Below, piece by piece: positions 36,691 through 47,124 of a DNA stretch of 64,000 nt. Position 1 is the first letter of the stretch. Each line of letters opens with the position of its first letter. The notes under the pieces are model-generated. The model did not search any database and was not told the origin of the DNA. It saw only the letters and a list, made by a program, of their open reading frames with translations. Source of the stretch: Cristatella mucedo (Eukaryota > Bryozoa > Phylactolaemata > Cristatellidae); the NCBI GenBank assembly GCA_009760855.2, contig WPIO01000026.1, positions 496,001 through 560,000 of the forward strand, in the 5' to 3' direction. The translations under genes and the position numbers were made by a program.

Positions 36691-37419
36691 CAAGGTGTGA
36701 AGCAAAGCTACGGTTGGCACTGAAGGTTAAGAATTTCGCTCAGTTATCCTTTCGATTTTACGCCTTTAGTAAGGATTGAACCAACCCTTGAGCTCGAAAT
36801 CACCTTCTAAAGTAGGACAAAAACTTCCCATGCTTTGTTCATGGTTTAGAGCAATTTTAAGCTCTACAAAATCTATCGCGCGGTGTTCGAGTCGATATAT
36901 TTAGGTAACAGATTTGCATTCATTCATCCTTGGGTACAACATGTGTTTTCCTAATCTCGTTTGCCTAAAATAAATAGAAAATGGCTGCTGTTCCACATAA
37001 AATGTGTTTCTTTGGTCAGGACAGTGGCATTTTGAAGTTCTCAGGTTTTGCTATTAGACGCTGTGCGGACATCAGGCTCGGTTCGTGCATAGCGTTGTAC
37101 CGCTACCCGATTTAGGGAAGCCTAGGCGGAAACGACAATGCAAAGTATTGTCCATAGAAGTGTAACACTACAGTTGCCGTAAAGAATATCTTAGTTTGTT
37201 ATTTCAGAGCAAGAGAATAGTGAATCACTATATCTGGTTGACACGGCATCAAAATGTTGCTTGTATCCAGCAGATGCTGTTGCTGCATTTATGGGCAAAT
37301 TGTCAAGACGAGAGCATAATACTCTTAAGTGAGTGAGTTTGTTTAGATTCGCGGGCCTACAGAGCATGCATGGGTGTCGAGGATATAAACAATCTCATTT
37401 CCCTTGCAAACGCTGCGAA

Positions 37420-37570
37420 AGAGTGGTTAAGGTGCTCGCCTAGAACAAGGCCAGGGTGAATGTATTTGATGACTTAAGTCGTGGGCTCGAGTCCGTAAAA
37501 TATATGAAGAGCCTGAATAGAGATTAAGTTCTCGTAGGGCTTTGTACAAACGAGTTATACGTAAAATATT
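37420..37570 (+). mobile_element. SINE-A, diverged
   Basis: GAGTGGTTAAGGTGCTCGCC, a rearranged middle, GTGGGCTCGAGTCCG, and tail GAGCCTGAATAGAGATTAAG with TTCTCGTAGGGCTTTGTAC. Confidence 0.75.
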
Positions 37571-37932
37571 AAGTAACGTGTGAAATATCTTTTTTAATTC
37601 AATCAATTCTGGCATATTTTTAAGAGCCATTACAGAGGATAAGAGACTGCCGTAAAGTTGGCTATCCCAGAAATTTGGCGTGGACCGACGGACCCCTCAA
37701 GAAACTGCTGTTTTTGCATGGTAGAGCCTTCCAAACCTCGAACTGGCAAGAGCGAACTTCCAAGCGTACGTATTCATTCCTTCATCCATGGATGAAGCCC
37801 CATTATTATACTACCCGTTTGCTCCCTTTCCCTACTCCTCCAGAGAGGGATCAACCATGCTCAGAAGAGAGCAGTTATACGGATAGCTAGGAAGATACTG
37901 CAGATCCTGATTCCAATTTCACAGATGTGGCT

Positions 37933-37933
<1 letters not shown>

Positions 37934-37988
<55 letters not shown>
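37934..37988. repeat. (AG)n microsatellite
   Basis: Pure AG run, then GGGAGGGAGAGA units to about 38020. Confidence 0.94.
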
Positions 37989-37991
<3 letters not shown>

Positions 37992-38034
37992 GAGGGAGGG
38001 AGAGAGAGGGAGAGGGAGAGAGAAAGCCATTATT

Positions 38035-39115
38035 TCCCAGCCAGAAACACCCCAACAATCTCGACAGAGGCCTTGATAGTGCGGAGGCCACAGCTGAGCT
38101 TCTGACATCTAGGTTCAAAGAGTGGAACCTGTTGGATGAACTAGTGAAAGCAGGAAATCAGTTAAGGCAGCACCAACATCTGTCCAACTTATTAATTCGG
38201 CAAGATGGGCTGTTCGTCTCTAACAATTTGGCCGGTCTACCCAAGGCTATACGAATCAACCGAAATCCTATTAAATGGCACCTACTCACAGAGAGTTCAC
38301 CCAAGAGCATCAAGGCCGTGCTAGTTCATAGCTGGAACAGGTACCCGTCTCTCCTTCTGGCTCATCCTTCGCACCTCAAAGGGAGCAGCACCAGGGTCAA
38401 GATGTTTCCGAGTGCCTTGAAATGTGGAGACTGTGGCAGGCAAGTAATTGGGAGACTCCAAAATGCGCTATCACACAGTTCCTTGCTTTCTTTGCATACA
38501 GGAAATTGCCGGGGAAATTACGCGCACTATTTCAAAAGGGTGTGGCCTTAATGGACCAAGTTCCTAGTCGGGAAGAACCTCATCAAAGTGGGAGCAGCTG
38601 GTAGATCCTCGAAAGGTGCTGATGTCACCAGTGCATATCAAGCTGAGCCTCATCGAGCGATGCGTCGCGGCTCTCTGGACAATAAGTCAGCAGCCTTCGA
38701 ATAGCACCAAGGCGTCTTTACACAGCTGTTGAAGCATAGTTCAAAGCTGGTGTCGTCGTCGGGAATACTGATTAAGAAGATCGCAGAGTGTGACGAATTC
38801 GCCGAAAGGCTGCATTGAACTGTTTCGTTGCAGTGGTACAAGGCTTTCGTTGCGATCAAAAGGCTGCTAGTTCAGGCACTCCTTAAGAACTATGCAAGTA
38901 TGGGATGCAGAATGCCCCCCAGAGTCTAATCATCGGTGCTCACCTTGACAAGATCAAGGAGAACGTGGGAGTTTATTCATAGGAGCAAGGCGAGCGAGCA
39001 CTTTCATTGTGATATATTGGATTTCGAAAGGACGTCATAACCAAGTATAGTATAACGAAAATATTATGGGGTACTATATTTGGGGGGCTTCTTCAGGAAT
39101 GCGCTTTGCAGTATA
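38035..39115 (+). pseudogene. Fragment of a multi-copy invertebrate TE-like protein
   Basis: The frame open from 38035 to 38551 reads LDSAEATAELLTSRFKEWNL, HLSNLLIRQDGLFVSNNLAG, IKWHLLTESSPKSIKAVLVH and WNRYPSLLLAHPSHLKGSST. After frameshifts, LVDPRKVLMSPVHIKLSL (about 38600-38650), NYASMGCRM (about 38890-38920), ENVGVYS and YNENIMGYYIWG (about 39050-39090) follow. I recall this order of blocks (a FIDSS..SLKAVLLHNGN segment, PPLHIKLGL, then a C-terminal GERFHQDI..YQG segment) from highly repeated unnamed proteins in arthropod and cnidarian genomes. That is memory, not a search. Function unknown; distribution suggests a mobile element. Broken by stops; an (AG)n array lies just 5'. Confidence 0.6.
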
Positions 39116-39153
39116 GATACAAATCTAGAACATCTACTGCTTTCTTAACTCTT

Positions 39154-39489
39154 AAGTGGTCATTTATGCATGACTTCAGAGTAAAGCCACGTTAGTTTGG
39201 CTTCATTTGCTACTCTTTATGCTTGCAACGACACGAGAATTCATTAGTTTTCTAATCAGAAATTGGTTATGTTCACTTTTGTCCTGGCTACAAAAGCATG
39301 GTCTGAAGGGAATAATTGGTCATTAAGTGGTCATTTATGCATGACTTCAGAGTAAAGCCACGTTAGTTTGGCTTCATTTGCCACTCTTTATGCTTGCAAC
39401 GACACGAGAATTCATTAGTTTTCTCATCAGAAATTGGTTATGTTCACTTTTGTCCTGGCTACAAAAGCATGGTCTGAAGGGAATAATTC
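39154..39489. repeat. 171-base direct tandem duplication
   Basis: Two copies (39154-39324 and 39325-39489) start AAGTGGTCATTTATGCATG and end GGTCTGAAGGGAATAATT. I count only two substitutions (GCTACT/GCCACT and CTAATC/CTCATC), so it is recent. Confidence 0.92.
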
Positions 39490-39769
39490 TCATTTTCAAA
39501 ACTTTTGCGGCATAAGAAATTAAGAAATAACGCTTACTACCAAAGAATAAAATCTGTTACATAGTGTATACACTGCCTTTCGCTCATCCAAGAACTGCTT
39601 GTGAGTGCCAAGTTGATCAACGGGCAGAATTGCGCAGCTTCCGGGTGATTGAAACAGAAGGAAGGCCAGCTGTGCACGCATTCATGACAAACCGATTTTC
39701 TCCGTATTAAAATTTTGAAAGCACCAGCTTCGTCTGTGCCTGTGCTGGACAATGAACCTATCTGGCAAT

Positions 39770-39950
39770 ACTAGCTGATTTAGCAGCCTCTTTTGTATAG
39801 CGGCATAAGAGCCTTAAAGGCTATCTCCACCGCTCGCAGCGGCAATACAGAATCGCCCACCGCAAGATTCGAACCCGTGAACTCGGGACCGAGATCGTGA
39901 AAAACAACCGCCTTTCCTAGCGCTCCATCATTGCTCACCTAATGCTAATA
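39770..39950 (-). mobile_element. SINE-B
   Basis: Reverse copy: TAGCTGATTTAGCAGCCTC, AGAATCGCCCACCGCAAGAT, TCGAACCCGTGAACTCGG and CCGCCTTTCCTAGCGCTCCA. Confidence 0.78.
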
Positions 39951-40379
39951 TATCGGGCAACGCGGCCAGTTCCCTCAAAAACTTCGAATAAATAGCGGCT
40001 AAGGAAACGAGTAAGATATCGATCTGTCTACGTGCTTACACCCGTATGTGCGTACAAGCGTGTGCGTGTATGCGTGCGTCTGCGCTTGTGTGCTCTGCGA
40101 CTTCTGGTGCAACGAGTCGGCTTAAGGGCCGAGGAATTAGTTCAAGCCCTTGTGACTTCCTCGCTATGTGCGGGCTTGTCTCGGCGATCTGTTTTAACCG
40201 TGCACTGCGAAAACAGCTTGGCCGTTTCCAAGTAGTGGCCTGCGTGCATTCGGTCATCTCTTTCGACATTCTATTTCGCTGGCGACAAGTCGGTTAAGCT
40301 AAAAAAAACTTGTCAGTTAGTCTTTAAGTGATAACTTACCTGTCGTTATTTTCGTCCTTTTCTGCCTTCTCACCCCAAG

Positions 40380-40800
40380 ATGAGAATATATTTCCCATTC
40401 TGAGTTCCCTGAGTCCGCATCAAGGTCATTCGCGCTCACGAAAGAAACTCGCTAAAATGGAGGAGGTTGTCAGGGAAATTTGAGCGAAAGCTCAGCGCAC
40501 GCCCGATGGCAGCACCCCAAGACCTCGGCCAGCAGCCTCGGGCCCGGTCGACCGGTGGGCAGACCACGGTCGAGAGGCAGCCAGACAGCCGGGCGCCGCG
40601 TCTACCATCGGGGTGCGCCAGCCGCAGGCGCACAGGCCAGTCGTGTGAGGCAACGCGTTGGGAAACACGTTGCAGCCCCGCTCGTAGCCCACGTGAACCA
40701 CTGAACCGCCCGCAGACGATAGCTCGCAGCAAATATTACGGAAATAGGAAGTTGCAGCTCTTCGCATTCATTCGCTAAACGCGGGCTCGGGTCCCACATT
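40380..40800. other. Isolated CpG-rich island, no recognised gene
   Basis: All six frames are partly open because of high GC; composition is R, P, A, S-rich. It could be an exon/promoter island of an unseen gene or an unlisted repeat. Confidence 0.3.
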
Positions 40801-40962
40801 AAGCGACCGAATAGCGAGGCAGTACATGGGTATTAAGCGCCTCCACAGCTGGTTGCCAGTTTGAGCGCAGCCTGGTCATCTCAAAAAAAAATTCTACTTG
40901 CTCCTGCTAGCACAGGTGATAAATATTCGTACGAAAAGTGCTTGTATAAATAAATAAATCCT

Positions 40963-41110
40963 AGCTGATTAAACAGCCTCTTTTTTATAGCAGCAGAAGA
41001 GCGTTTATGGCTATCACCACCGCTTGCAGTGGCGATAAAGAATCGCCCACCGCAGGAATCGAACCCACGAAAGCAACCGCCTTGCCTAGCGTGCCATCAC
41101 CAATCCCGCG
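40963..41110 (-). mobile_element. SINE-B
   Basis: Reverse copy: AGCTGATTAAACAGCCTC, ACCGCTTGCAGTGGCGATAA, CGCCCACCGCAGGAATCGAA and CCGCCTTGCCTAGCGTGCCA. Confidence 0.78.
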
Positions 41111-41144
41111 GCAGCCGCAGTATTTGCTGATATATCCGAGTGTG

Positions 41145-41230
41145 CTTCCTTTGCAGCAAATTCAAAGCGCCTAGAAAGAGCTCTCTGAGGGCGCTCTATC
41201 AAATGTATTATTATCATTATTATTGTTATT
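41145..41230 (+). mobile_element. LINE-B tail fragment
   Basis: CAAAGCGCCTAGAAAGAG, CTCTGAGGGCGCTCTATCAA and (ATT)n. Confidence 0.7.
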
Positions 41231-41689
41231 GCTATCCGTACTCGGACCGGCGCGCAGGCAGGTTACAAATCAAACTAATTCGCCCGCTGTACCTCGGTTG
41301 CACCGAGCGACCGTAGCTCTGCCGCATACATGTAGCGCGCCTGCCAACAAAGCTTTCCGGCAGGTTAAGCAGCAACAAAAGCAGTTTCAGGCATGCGTCA
41401 GCCTCAGGCTCATGCTCCATTAATTGAAGCAGCACTGGGCAGCGAAGGGCCCGCAAGTTTCCAAGTGCTCAGTACTAGTCGGCCGCAGATGCCGACGGCG
41501 AAGCCTCGCGCCTGTCTCGACGACAGCCGTTTCGTTTAGAAGGCTGCTCATCTCTCTGATGGCACAGTAGTGCGCAACTTTCCATGTCCAGTCTCCGGCT
41601 GGCACAGAACTGTGCAATACGGCCACAAACCGAGCATTCGAAGCCGCGAGCAGCACCAGGGTGCTTTCGCTTCAGGCCGGGATAGTGGC

Positions 41690-41820
41690 CATTGTGCTTT
41701 CTTTACCGCATATGCAAAGTGCCTAGAAAGAGATTAAATTCTCTGAGGGCGTTACGGAAATGCGTTATCATCGTTATTATTATTGTTGTTGTTGTTATTA
41801 TTATTATTATTATAGCGGCG
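41690..41820 (+). mobile_element. LINE-B tail with (TTR)n array
   Basis: GCAAAGTGCCTAGAAAGAGA and TTAAATTCTCTGAGGGCG, followed by (TTATTG/TTA)n to 41815. Confidence 0.7.
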
Positions 41821-42094
41821 GTCAGCACTCCGTCTCCCCGTTACGTTATTACGAAAGACGGTGGCAGTGTGGAGACTACTTGAAGGGGCTCTCTCTCACG
41901 CGTGCGCGCAGCCGCCGTGGACGAACCCCTGCAGCAGCAGCGAGTTACCCCTATTTCTGTCTACGACACCCGATCAATGCCGAGATTAACTTCTGCTTCG
42001 AATTCTCGAGCTGGATTAAATGCACGTTAACTTTGCCTATTACTCCGGTTGCCGGGTGGTGCGTTAACGTAATCGCCCGTAGTAATGCCGTATC

Positions 42095-42510
42095 CTATGC
42101 GGCACAGTCGGCAACTATTTTAATTGACGTCAACACTTCGCTCGGTAGGCCGCGTAAAAACTGACGGTGCAGCAGGGTTTCATGCGAGGCGGCCAATAGA
42201 CCACGAAGTGCCCGCGCAAGCAATCGCTTCAGATCTTGCATCAGCCCTTGAAGGGAAGCCCCTTCCCACAAACGCAGCTTCTGTCGTCTCACTTCTTTCG
42301 CTTTCAGGGTCGAATGCCGCCTCCAAAGCCGCTCTTATGCCATCGTAATTCCGCGAGTCTGAGGGCAAATCAAGATATACAGCGACAGCCACTTTTCTAA
42401 CAAACGCCTGCAGTCTGCTACCTTTCGCCCGGGCGCTCATCCATTCACAACCGCACAAACGTCGAAAACTTCTAGCCACTTGTGAACATCAATGCACCGC
42501 TCGCATTATT
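42095..42510 (-). pseudogene. LTR-retrotransposon gag-like fragment
   Basis: Capsid-type protein relic. Minus-strand pieces in two frames: KWLEVFDVCAV, then LQAFVRKVAVAVYLDLPSDS and YDGIRAALEAAFDPESERSE. After a frameshift, LMQDLKRLLARALRGLLA and LLHRQFLRGLPSEVLTS. This matches the helical gag layout of Ty3/Gypsy-like elements (final D/RQFLRGLP block). No LTR, protease, RT or integrase was found nearby, so it is an isolated fragment. Confidence 0.6.
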
Positions 42511-43009
42511 CCGGAGGGAATAGTATCAAAATTCTCAGCTACTAATTGTTGCGATTGTGAAATGCGCATTTTACTAAATTAGCAAACGACCTTCCGGAAC
42601 ACACGCCTCATCCAGCGCCCGCAGGATCCCCGGATATCCATTGATAAGGCGCCGCCTCCGACTTGCCAGTAGTCATTTATGCATACAGGGATAAAAACAG
42701 CGATTAACCTCAAGCAGCCCATCCACCAATAGCGTACTGATTTTGGAATGATTTCTCGTTCTCTCTCTGCCCCCCTCTCTTTTGGTCGGCCCTCCTCCGT
42801 CCTACACTACCAGCTCTACCATTGACTTGGAAATACCCTGTATATAAAAAAAAGTACTACACGGATCCGGAAAATGGGCATGGAAGTGTTTATCTTGCTG
42901 TCAAATGTAACGACCTCCAAGCAGAGTATTTTCACATTGAAATCTAATTTTCTTGACAAACCATACCTTTTGTAAAGTACTTTGCGACGAATCCTTGTTT
43001 AAAGTCGGT

Positions 43010-43245
43010 GTAGTGGCCCAGCCACTCACTTGATTTGAACCCCATATAGCTATTATGGAGCGACATTGACAGGCGGCTGAGGCGGAGTGTCGGGCCTACA
43101 CCACCAGTAGCCGACCTTCGTAGCAAAATTCAGATTCAGCGGATCGTGCTACTGCCGAAGAGACAATGCCGACGCTTGTGACCTATATGCCTGGCCCGAC
43201 AACGGAAGTAATAGAGAATCGGGATGGAACGACGTCACACTAAAC
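43010..43245 (+). pseudogene. Tc1/mariner transposase C-terminal fragment
   Basis: The plus-strand frame reads WPSHSLDLNPI, stop, LLWSDIDRRLRR and PPVADLRSKIQ. A second frame continues as LVTYMPGPTTEVIEN and ends GTTSH. These are the WPSxSPDLNPIE and closing blocks of Tc1-type DDE transposases; the catalytic acid after DLNPI is replaced by a stop. One frameshift. Terminal inverted repeats were not identified. Confidence 0.7.
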
Positions 43246-43349
43246 GCATATATAAGAACAGCATATGTGTTTTTGGGCTGTCAATAAATATTTTCACATG
43301 CCTCGCATAACTTTAGTCTGCCAGCCATCGTAGGAAGCCCTCTTATTTA

Positions 43350-43450
43350 TTGGGCCGTGACTGCCCAGGGGGTAAGATGCTCGCTCTTCCGACCGAGGTC
43401 GTGGGTTCGAATTCTGCAGTGGGCGATCCCTTATTGCCAACTGTCAGCAA
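43350..43450 (+). mobile_element. SINE-B, 3'-truncated
   Basis: GCCGTGACTGCCCAGGGGGT, GTGGGTTCGAATTCTGCAGT and GGGCGATCCCTTATTGCC; cut off where the minus-strand LINE fragment begins. Confidence 0.72.
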
Positions 43451-43454
43451 TACA

Positions 43455-44010
43455 TGCAGCAGCTTGTTGAGAGAGTTGACCGAGCAGGAGAGCTGGGAGT
43501 GATCAATGCAAAGGTACAACTTAGTGTCTTGTGCATAGAATCGAAAGCCTAAGCTGTGCCGTGAGGGTCACATCGGTGAGTATGAGGGAGAGTATAAGCT
43601 GTGAAGGGAGGCGGACCAAGCACAGAGCTGCCCTGAGGCACCCCATGTTTCAATGATTTCTCCGATGATCTTTTTCCGTTCGCATCAATACTCTGGAAAA
43701 TCCAACTGCGACAGAACTTGAAAACATTTTAGTGCATTGCCAGTGAGGCCCAGATGAGGATTTGGTGATCAAGAGTGTCAAACGATGCCGAAAGGTCAAG
43801 TAAAAAGCAAGCAGAGCGAGTTTTCCCAACTCTGCTTTCCTGAGAAGGTCATTGTAAACCCTAGGCTATGTGGAGTGATTAGCTCCAAAACCAGACAGGA
43901 ACTTGCTTGCTAGGTTTGAGTTTTTAATGTAAGAGTTCAGCTGATCCGCCACAACTCTTTCCAGTGTCTTCGATAGGAATGGTAGACGGGAAACTGGCCG
44001 GAAGCCGCTC
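43455..44010 (-). mobile_element. LINE reverse transcriptase fragment
   Basis: Minus-strand relics: PFLSKTLERVVADQLNSYI (about 43990-43925), LDLSASFDTLDHQIL (about 43810-43765), HGVPQG then LGPP and TAYTLP (about 43650-43560). Stops and frameshifts throughout. Confidence 0.68.
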
Positions 44011-44101
44011 AAGTTTCCTTGGTCTATCGGTGCTTTCTTATTTGGGTCGTCATTGGGACCTCGATCTTAAAGGCGAGCACCTCACCCCTGGGTCAAACCA
44101 G

Positions 44102-44395
44102 GGCGGCAGCGACCACGGACCGCCGTTTCGCTGCCTCTTCGACTATAGACAGTATGCAGCGGTCCGCGTGTCCACGGCAAGCCCCGCTGCTCCGGCAGCA
44201 CCAATGGCCAACTATGCCGCGGTGGCGCCTGCTGCGTTCTCTGCCACGAAGCCATTTGCGGTCTCGATTTTAACCGCAGCCGTCATTTTCGCTTTCCTTC
44301 GAAGCCGACGAACCAACCGACGCAGGCTTGCGGTTGAGTCGGATTCGCACAGGTCGAAAACATATGACAAGCTCATGCTCACCACTTCGGAATAA
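44102..44395 (+). CDS. Possible terminal exon of an unknown membrane protein
   Basis: An open frame of 98 codons ends in TAA at 44395 with an AATAAA overlapping its stop region (about 44391). An acceptor-like CAG precedes 44102 in phase 0. It encodes an alanine-rich stretch (SPAAPAAPMANYAAVAPAAF), a hydrophobic FAVSILTAAVIFAFL and then a basic RSRRTNRRR, the look of a single membrane span with a short cytoplasmic tail. No family is recognised, no partner exon was found, and decayed LINE DNA ends about 100 bases upstream. It could be a chance frame. Confidence 0.2.
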   Translation, partial: GGSDHGPPFRCLFDYRQYAAVRVSTASPAAPAAPMANYAAVAPAAFSATKPFAVSILTAAVIFAFLRSRRTNRRRLAVESDSHRSKTYDKLMLTTSE

Positions 44396-44541
44396 AACCT
44401 ACGTAAGCTCTTCTTCTGGGTGGTTCACCTGAGCTACGCAGCACCGAGCGTGTGGGTTCAAGCCGTGTTCAACAAGAACAGGGGAGTCGTTTTCCGGCTG
44501 CCTTGGTAGATCTTGCCGACGGCAATATTGCGCTCCACCCA

Positions 44542-45079
44542 TTTCACCTATGTCGAGTATTTTTCCATGTCCAGCACGTCAACCCCCTCGATTTTTCTAT
44601 TTCTTTAAACTGCCCCATCGGCAAAAGTATCTCTTCGTCAAAACACGTGCTTGCATCACCCAGCTGTGGCCGCGGTACGGATGCGAATCGGCAAACTGGA
44701 GGCTTGCAACTTGAATAAGCACGCTCGCTGTGCCCTGATCTCACGTACTTCCTCGTAAGCAGGAGCATAGTTTTTAAGAGCGCCGCTTTTAGAGCGCCTA
44801 GCGGTTTTCTGACTAATTTCAAGGGGGGTTTCATAGCAAGCCGAGCCGTTCAATCGTACCGGAAGAGGAGAATATAATCGATAGTGGGGCCGAGCCAACA
44901 GCGGGGCTGACTCAGAGGAAGTGGCAGCACGAATCCTCAGGTCTTTCCCGCGTTTTCCACCGAATATATATATATATATATATTCGGTGGAAAACCTATG
45001 CCGATGGGGCAGTTTAAAGAAATAGAAAAATCGAGGGGGTTGACGTGCTGGACATGGAAAAATACACGACATAGGTGAA
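44542..45079. repeat. 80-base inverted repeat enclosing 0.38 kb
   Basis: Arms 44542-44622 and 45000-45079 are near-perfect reverse complements (TTCACCTATGTCGAGTATTT against its complement ending ACGACATAGGTGAA). The enclosed DNA ends in a 44-base palindrome at 44952-44995, TTTTCCACCGAA around (TA)n. Outside the right arm comes a (TA)n array. Confidence 0.85.
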
Positions 45080-45136
45080 TATATATATATATATATATAT
45101 ATTCCACAGAATATATATATATATATATATTCCACA

Positions 45137-45170
<34 letters not shown>

Positions 45171-45182
45171 CACAGAATCTAT
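45080..45182. repeat. (TA)n array split by ATTCCACAGAAT
   Basis: Runs of TA separated by the 12-mer ATTCCACAGAAT, itself an interrupted palindrome (ATTC, CACA, GAAT). Three copies of the 12-mer. Confidence 0.9.
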
Positions 45183-45229
45183 AAATATATAATTTTATTT
45201 GCATAGCGCCTGGCCCACAGCTCGTGATT

Positions 45230-47120
45230 TAATGACCACCCGAGAAAATCCTTTTAGGAGACACTTTCATTGTGTAGTCACAAAGCCACGTGAGACTGGC
45301 TGAGGGAGGGACCATTTCGCCGGCAATGCAATGATTGGCTCAATCGACAAGCTCCCGCCTGACTGACTAAGAAGAGTTCGCCGTTGTTCGACAGACGGCT
45401 CTGCTAGAGTGTCGTACATGACGAGCAGCATTTAACGCTATCCTATCTTGCTCGTTGCGAAAAATTGAAAATGGGGAACATTCAAATGCGTTTTTCTTTC
45501 TTCAATTGGGCTACTTACACCAATCGAAACTGCTGAGCTGTGCAGACGTGTAGTCGTAAATCCGGCGGACCTCTCGATCTCTCCGACCGGATAGACATGG
45601 CAAAAGTGCATGGCGGATCTGAAACGAGAAAGTGAGACTCGCTGAGCGCGGCCGCGACAACCGCCCCAGCATCTCTGTAGGTTTTTTAGCGCTTTTTTGT
45701 TTACTGTGCCTGCGATATAGCTACGCACAACACGATTGAATCTCAAGCCGATGCAACTCAACGAGACGCCACCATCTGTGACAAAACTATTCGAAGGATT
45801 GCGGGCTCCGGTAGCTTTGCCTGAGGACCGCAACGCGGCTCTTTCCGACGCGACCGCGCTTGCGGTGACGGCGTGCGAGGTCATGCGTGCACGTTCCACT
45901 CTCGTTGCACCGATTGCGCTTCACTTTGCAGCTCCCCGCGAGGGCGTAGCCGAGGGCGAGCGGCGGCGGCGGCAGCCCGACGCGGTCCGATAGGATAAGG
46001 GTCGCTTCTATCCCACTCTCAACGACTGCTACCTACCGGAGTGCCGACGCTACGATGGCTGCAGTCGCCCGCCGCTTCGGAGCTTTTTTGGGGTATCGGA
46101 CGCCGAAAGTAGCGTAATGGCATGCAGCCGCCAGAGATAAGGAACCGGCGCAGTGAGCACAACGGTCTAATCTATCGCTGCCAGCTGGGGCGGCGGTGCA
46201 CGAGCCCCGTGCGACTGCCGACGGACGCGTGGCGTCCGCATTCGCCGCTACCCGCCGGAGCTCGTTAAAATTCTCGCTGGCTGGTAAACGAAAGAGACTG
46301 TAGACAGGAAACTCGCCCTGCGAAAGGGGGGCGAGTTCGCTTCCGGGGCCGAGCTCTCGTGCGTGTTCGCGAGACCAGTCCGAAGCCTCGATTGCCGATG
46401 GCAATCGAGGCTTCGGGATGCGTTGACTAGAACGAAACGTGCGGCGCATATGCAGCGACAAGCCGCCAAGATGCAAGCGACCCTGACGACGACGATGACG
46501 ACGGGGTGACGACGATATGTCTGCCTTCTCCGCGAGCATTCCGAACGCGCAGCGTTCGTTAACCTTCCCCTTCCGGCCAGGCTTTTCGGCCAGGTCCAAC
46601 TCTCAGCGACGTTGACGCGCGGCGGCCCAGGTCGAGGCCTGCACCGCCGCCGCACCATTGGCCTCGGGTGGACCCGTGCGCTTCACTTATTTTTCAAGAC
46701 TCAGTCGGCGAGAACCCGTGCTGCAAAACTTCTTCCTAAATAGAGTTTCGCGTGGCCATTTTTGTATGGCATCGCTCCGGACCGTCCTAATTCGCCTTCG
46801 CGTGGACGGACGGACGGGATGAGTTTTCAGCGCAACGCTGAGCAGTTCATCAGCGGTCGTCGGACTACACGGCGCATGCCCGCGCTCGCGAGCGGACTTT
46901 CGACGCATCGTTGCGGTCGCTCAGTGGATCCTCCTTTAAGAATAATTGATACTGTTAAAAACGCTCGCTGTGCGGCTTCCACATCCAGACAGAACTAGGC
47001 CGAAAACGCAGCGCTCGGTGCTAGTCGCCTGGAGCGCGACGAATGCAATTGATGCGTGACCTTTGTACTGCGGTTAGCGACTTGTACGTTCAACAACAAT
47101 CCATGCAGGTGTGCCAAATG
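45230..47120. other. CpG-rich DNA, no recognised gene
   Basis: Several overlapping open frames (up to 188 codons, minus 46599-46033) without known motifs. Contains the 17-bp hairpin at 46380. Possible unannotated exon or promoter DNA; nothing supports a specific call. Confidence 0.3.
46380..46416. other. Perfect 17-bp hairpin, 3-base loop
   Basis: CCGAAGCCTCGATTGCC, GAT, GGCAATCGAGGCTTCGG. Lies in CpG-rich DNA of unknown role. Confidence 0.85.
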
Positions 47121-47124
47121 TACC

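Noticed and set aside
45438-46658. Overlapping frames of 136-188 codons as a host gene
   Set aside because: R/A/S-rich on both strands with no domain, start context or splice pattern that I can defend; left as unexplained CpG-rich DNA.
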